Below are positions 8,701-15,893 of a stretch of DNA of 29,436 nt, piece by piece; the first letter of the stretch is position 1, and each line of letters starts with the position of its first letter. The notes beneath the pieces are model-generated. The model was not told the origin of the DNA and made no database searches. It worked only from the letters and a program-made list of their open reading frames with translations. A program made the position numbers and the translations under genes. The DNA comes from JAKACA01 sp050008715 (GTDB taxonomy: Bacteria > Actinomycetota > Acidimicrobiia > Acidimicrobiales > Bog-793): positions 1-29,436 of the forward strand of contig JBEKMC010000030.1 in the NCBI GenBank assembly GCA_050008715.1. The letters are read 5' to 3'.

Positions 8701-8985
8701 CCGCAGAACCAGAGCCGCAACTGCATCGGTGTCGTCACCTCGGCCGCGGGCGCCAAGGTGCTCAGCTGGCGAAGTGTCGTCACCCTGGCGTCCTCCCTGC
8801 GCAGCGGACCGGTGCAGGTGACTGTGATCGTCTCGGACGGCGTGTTGACGGCGGAGTTGGACGGCTTCACCGTCCTGTCGTTGCGCCTGAAGCTTCCCCC
8901 CTACGCCTACGTCGGGTTCACCGCCGGCACGAGCAGCCTCACCGATCGCCACCTCATCTCGGCCGTGGAGATCTCCTACCGGTGA
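5710..8985 (+). CDS. Secreted beta-propeller / Ig-like (ASH) / L-type lectin-like protein
   Basis: The 1091-residue protein starts at ATG 5710 (alternative ATG 5740); neither start has a clear ribosome binding site. A hydrophobic stretch (about 11-30) ending near TTAAAQG is a signal peptide. Residues about 45-565 resemble a PQQ-type beta-propeller (YAQPIVADGVLLVVTETDNAYGLNPKTGAVKW and similar blades). Three Ig-like repeats follow (about 570-675, 680-785, 788-890); the second and third have the LDFG / LNVG pattern and FxNxG-like strands of ASH / choice-of-anchor-D domains. Residues about 900-1091 look like a legume/L-type lectin sandwich (WHLSGRAAL, GGNGLTFAL, YVGFTAGT). No enzyme motif is recognised. 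Expected location is extracellular or wall-associated, perhaps binding glycans; this is inference from domains. Confidence 0.8.
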   Translation: MGPASSYRAAMLVTLVATLVAALQLAVLPLVSTTAAAQGRTTTTSVVGADADGLGTNWYPSAGISPAQVNTKDFGELFNLQLPSVAPADSGSGAGSEDAVPPGQIYAQPIVADGVLLVVTETDNAYGLNPKTGAVKWERNFGAAFQSSVINCGDLAPNVGITGTPVVDSSTGIAYFTTDTIPAVGQSLWQMQAVDIATGTEVANFPVSIKGPATNDPSETFDPVYQMQRPGLAYVDGEVYAAFGAHCDFSTWYGWIAGVSTGGVLDDMWVDETGGGDGAGIWGPGGIVVDSEGNLYVATGNSNGNGNTPGPGSGLGAPQPAGLGECVLKLATGGAHLQLADYFCPSDAAVLNNYDGDLGSGSPTGLPASFGTSKEPDLLVEAGKSGEVYLLDRDDLGGVDQGPGGADDVVQETGPRGGEWSHPAVWPGDGGYVYITTGSPGARAGGTSGELDIYQRVATDGDVSLNWVGDVPGMHFGSSAPIVTSNGTQAGSAIVWEIVRTSSSNDGAQLRAYGAAPVAGTGSNAADSLPLLWHAFVGNSTKFDPPLASGGRIYVGNSDGQILAFGTRKGAPPLAGAAVRAPDTVLGSTSKVAAVFTATGPVTVSAVSVSVSTSGASGAFLTTGLASPVHLSAGKTITVPISFDPKIVGGQQGTLTLTTNLGTVSVTLSGRGLPEGVPIAATPTALDFGLQPIGGGVVQRTVSFENTSKSPFTVDALEIESGAPAPFAVGTVSAPLPSLAPGTSLDVPVDFTPPATSGDFVQNFTDHLVITTSAGEAVVPLAGSAAPPPQITISSLSLNVGTVATGQSGIVSFTVGNRGGTPLEITKSKPPTGLGFSAVTSLPEGTVVAAHTNLVETVRFSPTSGGAAQATWVINGDDSSGLQTITISGTGAAEHVVPSILQPGWHLSGRAALSKGNLWLTPVMKDTAGAAFWDARVPTASLRASFTAQMTGGTGGNGLTFALAGTSAVPAEPGRVGTRLGFAGIPAVAVALQTSSSPQNQSRNCIGVVTSAAGAKVLSWRSVVTLASSLRSGPVQVTVIVSDGVLTAELDGFTVLSLRLKLPPYAYVGFTAGTSSLTDRHLISAVEISYR

Positions 8986-9006
8986 TCGGCGGCGCGTCGG
9001 GTTTCT

Positions 9007-10926
9007 TCAGGGCGCGGCGGCAACACCGATGCTCGCCGTCAGCCCGCTGACGGTGATCCGGAACGTCCCGTTGGACGCCCGGAACCACGGCGACATGCTG
9101 CCGACGAGCTCGAGCTCGAGGCTGTGGCCGCTCGGCACCGTGTACAGGTTCGGCGCGAGCTCGAAGGTGACAGAGGTACTGCCGGAGCTCTTACGGGAAC
9201 CGCCGGCGGACTGGTCGACGTCCGGCCTGACGACACCGGCCTCGACGAGCTGGCGCCCGCCGGTACGGTCGTCCACCGACCAGAGGCGGCCGACGAGCTC
9301 CGGATAGTCACCCTTGACATCGAGCTGTGCGCGGACGAGAAGACCCCCGACAACCGTCGTCGCCTGAGGGAGTGCCAGCCGGTAGACCGCAGCCCCGCGC
9401 TCGGTCCCGCCCCGAAACGACCGGCAGTAGGACGAGTACGCCGGATCGAGCGCAGCGGCGACGGCCCTCGACCCGCCGGACGACGTCACGACTTGCGGCG
9501 CCGCCGCGCCGAACGAGAGCGAGCCTCCTTGCAATGACGAGTACGTCGGACCCTGCAGGATCGGGCCAGATGAGGCGCTCCTCGGGCATGTCGTCCCGAT
9601 GGCGAGCACGCCGCTCTCCGGGGTGGAGTGCTGCAGCATGACGGCGTTCAGGAAGGCGATGGCTTTGGTGGTCTGGGTGAGCACGTCCAGCGCCTTGTTC
9701 TGCGCCCATCCGTGGCCGACGTCGTCGAAGATCATGAACAGCGGGCTGTGGACACCGGCGGCCTGCAACCGGTCCGCATACTGAAGCGCCTCGGACACCG
9801 GGAACAGCGTGTCGGTCCACCCGTTCTGGAGCACCGTGGGTGCGGGGCCGCCGGCAGGTAGAGGGACTCCGATGACGGAGTGGTATTGCTGGATCTCCCT
9901 CAGGGCGGCACTGGCCGATGGCCCATACGGCTCGCCGCTGGAGAGGGCACCGAACCACGACGTGGCGTCGGCCGAAGCGTCCACGCCGGGCGGTGCGAGA
10001 TGGAACAAGGACGACTCGTAGTAGAGCGACTCGTCCCAGGACTGCTTCTCCACGCCGGCGGGCTCGATGTCGTCGACGGCCGGTGCGTACGTTGTCGCCA
10101 GCTGGCGGCCGTTCGGGTCGAGCGCCGTCGCGAGATCGTCCCACGGCCATTCGGCATAGGCGACCGCCACCTCCATGGGAATACGCCGCCCGGGGCTCGT
10201 CCAGGGGACGAGGGCGCCGTTCGGCTCACGGATCCTGTTCTTCAGCATCGCCAGCTCGAGCGACTCTGCCGCCCCGTAGGAGATCCCCGTCACGGCGATG
10301 TCTGGACGTGCCAACCCCTCGTCGACGAGCAAGCCGGCGAGATACTGGGTGTCGTGCACTTCGTAGCGCTGGTCGGCGAAGTGGATATAGCCGTGGGCGC
10401 ACGCCGGCGTGCCCTTTTGCGACGCCGTCGTGCCACATGAGTCCCCGAAACCCCTCGCCGTGTACATCAACACTGCGTATCCCATACGGGCAAAGGTCAC
10501 GTCATCCATGAGGCCGTCGTCACGGTCGACCTCCCAGTCGGTCTTCGACCCGCCGAGACCGTGCATCATCACGATGAGAGGAAACGGTCCCAGCCCTGCC
10601 GCGGGCAGCGCGACATCCGCATCGAGCGGTACGCCGTCGAAGCTCGGGATCCGCAAATCCTGGCCACCGACCTGGCCACCGATGCACAGACGGATCCCAT
10701 CGCGCGGGACGCAGGTCAGCTTCCCGAAGGGACGGGGCACCGCGGGAGTCGGAGGTCCCGTTGGGGCGGGTCCGCTTGCCGACTGCGAGCAAGCATCCAG
10801 CGCGGACGCGAAGAGGACGGCGATCCCGACGGCCGTGGCGATGCTGAGCAGCCTGGCACCATCCCGGCCGGGGGAACGGAGGTGGCTCGGACGCGGCCAC
10901 ATCCATGAGGTCGGCACGGCGCGCAT
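9007..10926 (-). CDS. Exported X-Pro dipeptidyl-peptidase-like alpha/beta hydrolase (CocE/NonD family)
   Basis: The 639-residue protein starts at ATG 10926, with GGAG about 11 bases upstream. A hydrophobic N-terminal segment is followed by LDAC-SQS with Cys46, a possible but non-ideal lipobox. The alpha/beta hydrolase domain has VMMHGLGG (oxyanion loop), nucleophile GISYG with Ser216, WTDTLFP with Asp372 and GHGW with His405, a complete triad. The C-terminal about 170 residues form the beta-rich galactose-binding-like domain of the CocE/PepX family (YRLALPQATTV, VTFELAPNLYTVPSGHSLELEL). It is probably a surface acyl-peptidase or esterase. It converges on the propeller-lectin gene with a 21-bp gap and diverges from a tiny ORF 40 bp away. 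Confidence 0.85.
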   Translation of the reverse strand: MRAVPTSWMWPRPSHLRSPGRDGARLLSIATAVGIAVLFASALDACSQSASGPAPTGPPTPAVPRPFGKLTCVPRDGIRLCIGGQVGGQDLRIPSFDGVPLDADVALPAAGLGPFPLIVMMHGLGGSKTDWEVDRDDGLMDDVTFARMGYAVLMYTARGFGDSCGTTASQKGTPACAHGYIHFADQRYEVHDTQYLAGLLVDEGLARPDIAVTGISYGAAESLELAMLKNRIREPNGALVPWTSPGRRIPMEVAVAYAEWPWDDLATALDPNGRQLATTYAPAVDDIEPAGVEKQSWDESLYYESSLFHLAPPGVDASADATSWFGALSSGEPYGPSASAALREIQQYHSVIGVPLPAGGPAPTVLQNGWTDTLFPVSEALQYADRLQAAGVHSPLFMIFDDVGHGWAQNKALDVLTQTTKAIAFLNAVMLQHSTPESGVLAIGTTCPRSASSGPILQGPTYSSLQGGSLSFGAAAPQVVTSSGGSRAVAAALDPAYSSYCRSFRGGTERGAAVYRLALPQATTVVGGLLVRAQLDVKGDYPELVGRLWSVDDRTGGRQLVEAGVVRPDVDQSAGGSRKSSGSTSVTFELAPNLYTVPSGHSLELELVGSMSPWFRASNGTFRITVSGLTASIGVAAAP

Positions 10927-10966
10927 GCTAGGACGGGGTCTCCGTTGCCGCCCACAGGAGAACGTG

Positions 10967-11128
10967 ATGCCCACCCATGACCAGATCGTCGAGGCACTTC
11001 GAGAGCGGTTGCTCGAGGCGATCACCTCGCGGAACATGACGTCTGAAACGCTTCTCACCCTCGCCGAGGCGTACGCCTGGCTGGTTGCCCCGGATCAGTC
11101 CCACGGCCCTCGCAAGGCCGGGGCCTGA
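10967..11128 (+). CDS. Small 53-residue protein of unknown function
   Basis: The ORF begins at ATG 10967 with an excellent AGGAG six bases upstream (10956-10960) and ends at TGA 11126-11128. The product (MPTHDQIVEALRERLLEAITS..., later LLTLAEAYAWLVAPDQSH) looks like two amphipathic helices separated by a short turn. No signal peptide or membrane segment is seen. It diverges from the X-Pro-peptidase-like gene, starting only 40 bp from it, and lies upstream of a secreted protein gene. I do not recognise the family. Translation is supported by the ribosome binding site and sensible, alpha-helical composition rather than by homology. Confidence 0.6.
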   Translation: MPTHDQIVEALRERLLEAITSRNMTSETLLTLAEAYAWLVAPDQSHGPRKAGA

Positions 11129-11221
11129 CCGACCTCGCCGCGGACGGAGTGACGTCCGGCGCAATCGGGCCGGGGTCCTCAGACGTAGCTCCTCTCGAGC
11201 CCACCACCGAAGAGGAGCCAC

Positions 11222-11743
11222 GTGAACGCCAAGCGCAGTCTCGTCAGCATCGCTCTCATCGCCACGATGTCCGCCGCTATCGCCCTCGCCTCCACAGGGG
11301 CGGTCGCAGCGGCGGTGACTCCTAGGCCGGCGGGCGCCGGCGGCGCCGTGGACCGCGTGTTTCGTCCCGGCGTCAAGCCCATCACCGTCAAGAAGTACGG
11401 CTCCGTATTGGCAGATCGGGCCGGGACGACGCTGTACATGCTGAGCACCGAGGCAGGTGGCAAGCTCCATTGCACGTCGAGAAGCTGCATCACCAACTGG
11501 CCGCCATTGCTCGTGTCGAAGGGGGTGAAGGTCGAGATCGCCGCCGGCGTGAAGGGCAAGATCGGAACGGTCGCCCGATCGGCCACCACCCGTCAGGTGA
11601 CGTTCAACGGCTACCCCGTCTACGGATTCATCGGGGACAGCGGAAAGGGTCAGACGAACGGCGAGAAGATCGTGGCGTTCGGCGGCACGTGGTACATGTT
11701 GCGACCGAGCGCGAGGACAGCGTCCACGACCGCCGTGAAATAG
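11222..11743 (+). CDS. Secreted YxxD-repeat protein (COG4315-type)
   Basis: The 173-residue protein starts at GTG 11222, four bases after AGAGGAG. Residues 1-31 form a signal peptide ending near AVAAA. The mature part has two copies of the secreted repeat found in COG4315 proteins: VKKYGSVLADRAGTTLYMLSTEAGGKLHCTSRSCITNWPPLL with a Cys pair and W-P-P, and a second copy around RQVTFNGYPVYGFIGDSGKGQTNGE. Family members are exported proteins of unknown biochemical role. The gene is probably monocistronic and ends before a convincing hairpin at 11850-11879. Confidence 0.88.
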   Translation: MNAKRSLVSIALIATMSAAIALASTGAVAAAVTPRPAGAGGAVDRVFRPGVKPITVKKYGSVLADRAGTTLYMLSTEAGGKLHCTSRSCITNWPPLLVSKGVKVEIAAGVKGKIGTVARSATTRQVTFNGYPVYGFIGDSGKGQTNGEKIVAFGGTWYMLRPSARTASTTAVK

Positions 11744-11849
11744 CAGGTCAAGGCGTTGGCTCGACCGTCTCGAAGAAATCGCGGATTTCTTCTCAAGTCG
11801 CGAGCCGGTGCGCCGACAATTTACGAAGCCTGTTCCAAAGCGTTGCGAC

Positions 11850-11879
11850 CGCCTCCGGCCCCCCCCTTCGCCGGAGGCG
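11850..11879 (+). terminator. Intrinsic terminator-like hairpin between convergent genes
   Basis: CGCCTCCGG (11850-11858) pairs perfectly with CCGGAGGCG (11871-11879) over 9 bp, with a 12-base C-rich loop, followed by a moderately T-rich TTGTCGCGTCTTC. It lies between the YxxD-repeat gene and the convergent SDR and could serve both strands. Confidence 0.7.
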
Positions 11880-11894
11880 TTGTCGCGTCTTCGG

Positions 11895-12737
11895 TCATAC
11901 CCCGAGACTTGACTTCGCTGCCTTCTCGAACAGGGTGTAGGGGATGAGTCGTTTCGCGAACGTGCCGGCCCGCTCCTCGAGCTTGCCCACTGTCACCCGG
12001 CGACGCACGTGACGGGCTCTGAGGACCTTCTCGATCGCCGCCGCCACACTGTCCGCCGGCGCACCGTTCGCCTCGTCGCGCTCCATCGCCTCCACAGCCT
12101 TCTTCGCAGCGGCGGCGTAGGTCTCGTCGCCTGACGGAGGTCGCACGTCACGCCGGCTCGCCGTGAACTCCGTGGTGATGTTGCCGGGCTCGACAAGACA
12201 CACTTCTATGCCGAACGGCGCCACCTCGTACGCCAGCGCCTCCCCGTAGCCCTCCAAGGCGAATTTGCTGGCGCTGTAGAACGCCTGGAAGGGAATGCCG
12301 ATCAGGCCGCCGATCGATCCGACGAGGACGATGCGGCCCGCGCCGTGTGATCGCATCGCCGGCAGGGCCGACTGAACGAGACGGACGGCGCCCCAGAAGT
12401 TCGTCTCGAGCTGGTCTTTGGCGTCGGCAATGGGCGTCTGCTCGACGGCGCCGGCGAGACCCCAGCCGGCACAGGCGACGATGGCGTCGAGACGGCCGTG
12501 CTCGTCGAGCACCGTCCTCACGCCCGCCGTGACAGAGTCGTCGCTGTCGACGTCCATGACCATGCCGGACCATCCGCCCGACGAGGTGCCTCGACGGCTG
12601 GCGCCGGTCACGAGCCATCCCGAACGATGGAGACGCTCGGCGGTCGCCTTCCCGATCCCGGCAGACGCTCCGGTGACGAGCACGACGCGCCCGCGGGCGC
12701 TCGTCCCGATGCGATCGCCAGATTGCTCCGATGCCAT
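11895..12737 (-). CDS. Short-chain dehydrogenase, second copy (NADP-type)
   Basis: The 280-residue protein is an SDR with TGASAGIG (22-29), the basic pair Arg48-Arg49 after beta-2 that suggests NADP binding, and catalytic YSASK with Tyr154 and Lys158. The usual NAG motif reads CAG at 89-91, a mild variant of the adenine-pocket Asn. The C-terminal extension (VRRRVTVGKLEERAGTFAKRLIPYTLFEKAAK) is basic and amphipathic, as in SDRs that act on lipids or bulky hydrophobic substrates. A GAGGAG lies seven bases upstream of the ATG. It is transcribed alone, divergent from the S53 peptidase. The substrate is unknown. Confidence 0.88.
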   Translation of the reverse strand: MASEQSGDRIGTSARGRVVLVTGASAGIGKATAERLHRSGWLVTGASRRGTSSGGWSGMVMDVDSDDSVTAGVRTVLDEHGRLDAIVACAGWGLAGAVEQTPIADAKDQLETNFWGAVRLVQSALPAMRSHGAGRIVLVGSIGGLIGIPFQAFYSASKFALEGYGEALAYEVAPFGIEVCLVEPGNITTEFTASRRDVRPPSGDETYAAAAKKAVEAMERDEANGAPADSVAAAIEKVLRARHVRRRVTVGKLEERAGTFAKRLIPYTLFEKAAKSSLGV

Positions 12738-12893
12738 GAGGCCTCCTCAGGTGGCTTCCCCGTCGCCGAACTCCGGCTGGCGCCGAGATTAGGGCCGCAG
12801 AGCGAGCCGGCGGAGCCGAAAAGAGGCGAGCACGAAGCGAGATGGCTACGGTTGCGGCTGGCAGGGCGAAGGCCCTTGCGAGGGAGGGTGATC
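12738..12893. promoter_or_regulatory. Divergent intergenic region, SDR versus S53 peptidase
   Basis: These 156 bp must hold the promoters for both divergent genes. The ribosome binding sites are clear (GAGGAG for the SDR; GGGAGGG at 12882-12888 for the peptidase). I found no unambiguous -35/-10 pair and no significant repeat. Confidence 0.5.
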
Positions 12894-15794
12894 ATGATCG
12901 GTAGACGTGGATGGAACCGGCACTCGCTCAGGCGGCGGGCGACGACGTGGCTGGTCGTGTGCCTCGCACTGCTTGGCATCACGGCCATCGGCGCAGCTGG
13001 GGGGACCCCCCGAGTGGGACGCGCCGTGCTGACCTCATATCTCTCCCCCGTCGGCAACGCTCCCGCCGTGCCGCCGGAAGAGCACTACCTCGGGCCGGCG
13101 CCGACCTCGACCCCGCTCGGCATCGAGGTCGTCCTGCAGCCGCGCGACCCTGCGGCGCTGAGCGCGTTCGCCACCGCCGTCTCCACGCCGGGCAACCGCC
13201 TCTACCAGCATTTCCTCGCTCAAGGACAGTTCGCGGCGAAGTTCGGTCCTACGCCGGCGGCAATCGCTGCCGTCACGGGCTACCTCCGCGAGGCCGGTCT
13301 CGTTCCCGGGGTCATCAGCGCCGACCACTTGAGCATCCCGGTGCAGACGACCGTCGGCCGCGTCGACGGAGCATTCCACGTCGCCATGAACCTCTACCGG
13401 CAGCCTGCAGGTGCCGGACAGGCTGACGCCGTCGTCAACACGAGCACACCACGGCTGCCCGCCTCACTGGCGGGCTACGTGCAAGGCATCCTCGGCCTCG
13501 ACACCGTGAGCACGCCGGTCGCCCGGCCCATCCCGGCACGCCCCCACCCCCGTACCGGTCGCGTCGCCTCCGTGCCGGCCGCAAAAGGCCCGAAGGCGTG
13601 CTCGCAGGCCGTCAGCGTCGCCAATCGCTTCGGCGGATGGACGGAGAACCAGCTCGCACAGGCGTACTCCTTCGACGGCATCTACGCGAAAGGTGACCTC
13701 GGTTCCGGCGCCACGATCGCGTTGTTCGAGGAACAGACCTACTCGTCCAAGGACATCGCCGACTTCCAGCACTGCTACGGCACCCACCTCGCCATCAGCA
13801 ACATCTCGGTGGACGGCGGTAGCAAGAAAGACTCCGACTTCTCTCCGGAGGCGGCCCTGGACATCGAGACGGTCATCGGGCTCGCCCCAAAGGCGGCTCT
13901 CCGCGTCTACGAGACGATCGGTAACAACAACGGACCGATCGACGGCTACCGCGACATCGTCACCCAGGACAAGGCCCAGGTGATCTCGTCAAGCTGGTCC
14001 ACGGCTCCCTTCAACTGCGACCTCTTCGTCTCGACGTCGCTGAAGAACGCCGAGAACACGGTGTTCCAGGAGGCCGCCGCCCAGGGCCAGTCCACGTTCG
14101 TCGCCAACGGTGACGTCGGGTCCGAGGGCTGCATGAGCAACGGCGGGTCGCTCGAGATTCAGACCGGCACGATCGGGCCAGACGCCATCGCCGTCGATCC
14201 CAGCACCAGCACGGTCTACGTCGCCAACTTCTCGGCGGGTTCCGTGAGCGTCGTGAGCGAGAAGGAGATTTTCTCCTTCAATGTCCCGCTTGGGGCGGGC
14301 ACGGAGCCCGACGGCATCGCCGTCGACCCGAAGACCCATCAGGTCTGGATCTCCGAGGACGGCAAGGGCCGAGTCGCCGAGATACACGGCACCACGTGTA
14401 ACGCCAGCAACAACAGCAAGAGCGGCTGCAAGCCCTCGGTCGTCGCTGGCAGCACGTTCACCGACTCGGCCCCCGCGAGCATCGCCGTCGACCCCTCAAC
14501 CGGCACGGCCTACGTCGCTTACACCGGCGCAGGCGGCATCGGGGTGGTCAAAGAGTCGATGTCGACCTTCGTGGATGACTTGCCCACTGGCACGAACAGC
14601 GACCCATTTGGCGTCGCGGTGGATGTGTCAGCGGACGAGGTGTTCTTAACTTCCCTGAGCTTTCACGAGTTCGGAGACTTCGACGGAGCGACCTGTAACG
14701 CCACCGTGACCTCTGGATGCGCGGCGGGTGTTACGGGCAGCGGCCCGGTCGGGAGCGGGCCGTACGGCATCGCCTTCAATCCGGCGACTGGCCAGCTATA
14801 TGTCGCCAACTCTGGCAGCGACACGCTGACGGTCTTGACGCCCAGCACGACGAGCACTGTGGGTCTCGCTTCCAGCGGTCTGCTGAGCCCGACCTCCGTG
14901 GCCGTCGCCCCGGGCGGAAGCAGCATCCTCGTGACCGCGATCGGAGGGGCGAAGGGCAAGGACGCCGGCACGGCGGTGATCTCCACGCACAGTCTCAAAG
15001 TGACGCGGGTCATCAGTGGCGGCAGCGCGCCGATCGCCGTCGCCACTGATGCGAACCTCGGTTACGGATGGGTGGCCGACAACGGCCTCGCCACCGGCGG
15101 TGCCGCCACCAACGCCGTGCGCCTGAACAGCGGCCAGGCATCGCCCAAATCGCACACACGTGGCGCCGCAACCCCCGTGCCCGGCGGCATCATCTGGATG
15201 CCTCTCGTGCTCAGTGTCGAGGATCCCTCTGGCCAGCCGTACGTGACGGGCGTGGGTGGTACGAACCTCGTCAAGCTCGGCCCGGCCCCGAAGGAGACCG
15301 TGTGGAACGAGCCGGCCCTTGGTGAAGGCGCCGGCACCGGGGGCATCTCCTCCCAGTGGACGATGCCGAAGTACCAGAGCGGGCCCGGCGTCCTCAGCAA
15401 GTACAGCTCGGCCAAGCCATGCCATGCCACCGGCGGCAAAGTCTGCCGCGAGCTTCCAGACGTGTCCGCCAGCGCCGACCCGGCCCATGGCTACGTGATC
15501 GTCTTCGGTGGCAGCTGGACGGTGGTTGGTGGGACGAGTGCAGCGACTCCCCTGTGGGCAGCCCTGACGGCGCTGCTCGACGTGTACAGGGGCAAGATGC
15601 ACCGGCTCGGGTTTCTCAACCCCTCGCTCTACAAGCTGGCCTCTGAAGGCAAGCCGATCGTGAACGACGTGACCGTCGGCAACAACGACTACACGACGAG
15701 CAACGGGGGTTTCTATCCCACGACGAAGCGCTACGACATGGCAACCGGCCTCGGCACGCCGATCGGCACGGGTCTCGCCAAGGCGCTCGGCTGA
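12894..15794 (+). CDS. Secreted S53 (sedolisin/kumamolisin) peptidase interrupted by a beta-propeller
   Basis: The 966-residue protein starts at ATG 12894 (GGAGG six bases upstream) with a signal peptide (about 1-37). Residues about 55-210 are a pro-kumamolisin activation domain. The peptidase domain begins near 235; catalytic residues are Glu319 and Asp323 (EAALDIE), Asp407 in ANGDVGSEGC and Ser882 in GGTSAATP. Asp925 and Asp948 (NDVTVGNND, YDMATGLG) are the probable C-terminal calcium site. Between Asp407 and PYVTGVGGT (782-790) sits about 350 extra residues with YVTN/NHL-like blades (PDAIAVDPSTSTVYVAN, PDGIAVDPKTHQVWIS, PASIAVDPSTGTAYVA, PYGIAFNPATGQLYVAN), that is, a beta-propeller inserted into the catalytic domain. 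Expected to be an acid-active extracellular endopeptidase that matures by prodomain removal. The typical family length is 500-600 residues. Confidence 0.9.
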   Translation: MIGRRGWNRHSLRRRATTWLVVCLALLGITAIGAAGGTPRVGRAVLTSYLSPVGNAPAVPPEEHYLGPAPTSTPLGIEVVLQPRDPAALSAFATAVSTPGNRLYQHFLAQGQFAAKFGPTPAAIAAVTGYLREAGLVPGVISADHLSIPVQTTVGRVDGAFHVAMNLYRQPAGAGQADAVVNTSTPRLPASLAGYVQGILGLDTVSTPVARPIPARPHPRTGRVASVPAAKGPKACSQAVSVANRFGGWTENQLAQAYSFDGIYAKGDLGSGATIALFEEQTYSSKDIADFQHCYGTHLAISNISVDGGSKKDSDFSPEAALDIETVIGLAPKAALRVYETIGNNNGPIDGYRDIVTQDKAQVISSSWSTAPFNCDLFVSTSLKNAENTVFQEAAAQGQSTFVANGDVGSEGCMSNGGSLEIQTGTIGPDAIAVDPSTSTVYVANFSAGSVSVVSEKEIFSFNVPLGAGTEPDGIAVDPKTHQVWISEDGKGRVAEIHGTTCNASNNSKSGCKPSVVAGSTFTDSAPASIAVDPSTGTAYVAYTGAGGIGVVKESMSTFVDDLPTGTNSDPFGVAVDVSADEVFLTSLSFHEFGDFDGATCNATVTSGCAAGVTGSGPVGSGPYGIAFNPATGQLYVANSGSDTLTVLTPSTTSTVGLASSGLLSPTSVAVAPGGSSILVTAIGGAKGKDAGTAVISTHSLKVTRVISGGSAPIAVATDANLGYGWVADNGLATGGAATNAVRLNSGQASPKSHTRGAATPVPGGIIWMPLVLSVEDPSGQPYVTGVGGTNLVKLGPAPKETVWNEPALGEGAGTGGISSQWTMPKYQSGPGVLSKYSSAKPCHATGGKVCRELPDVSASADPAHGYVIVFGGSWTVVGGTSAATPLWAALTALLDVYRGKMHRLGFLNPSLYKLASEGKPIVNDVTVGNNDYTTSNGGFYPTTKRYDMATGLGTPIGTGLAKALG

Positions 15795-15802
15795 CGCCCG
15801 TC

Positions 15803-15887
15803 GCCTCCTCCGCCCGAAGCCTTCGGGAACCTTGCGATCTCGTTTTGATCGTCGTGGGCCCGGGGTAGGGTCTCGGGCGGAGGAGGC
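15803..15887. repeat. 15-bp perfect inverted repeat covering a ribosome binding site
   Basis: The 15-base arm at 15803-15817 (GCCTCCTCCGCCCGA) is exactly complementary to 15873-15887, with a 55-base spacer. The right arm includes the AGGAGG ribosome binding site (15881-15886) of the phosphoesterase gene that starts at 15894. The left arm begins 8 bp after the S53 stop codon. In read-through RNA the pairing would bury the ribosome binding site. Confidence 0.8.
15813..15827 (+). terminator. Hairpin after the S53 gene, possible attenuator arm
   Basis: CCCGAAG (15813-15819) and CTTCGGG (15821-15827) form a compact hairpin. It shares bases with the left arm of the 15-bp inverted repeat, so the two structures are mutually exclusive. 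A TTTT run follows only at 15843-15846, so as an intrinsic terminator it is weak. Confidence 0.4.
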
Positions 15888-15893
15888 ACAGGC

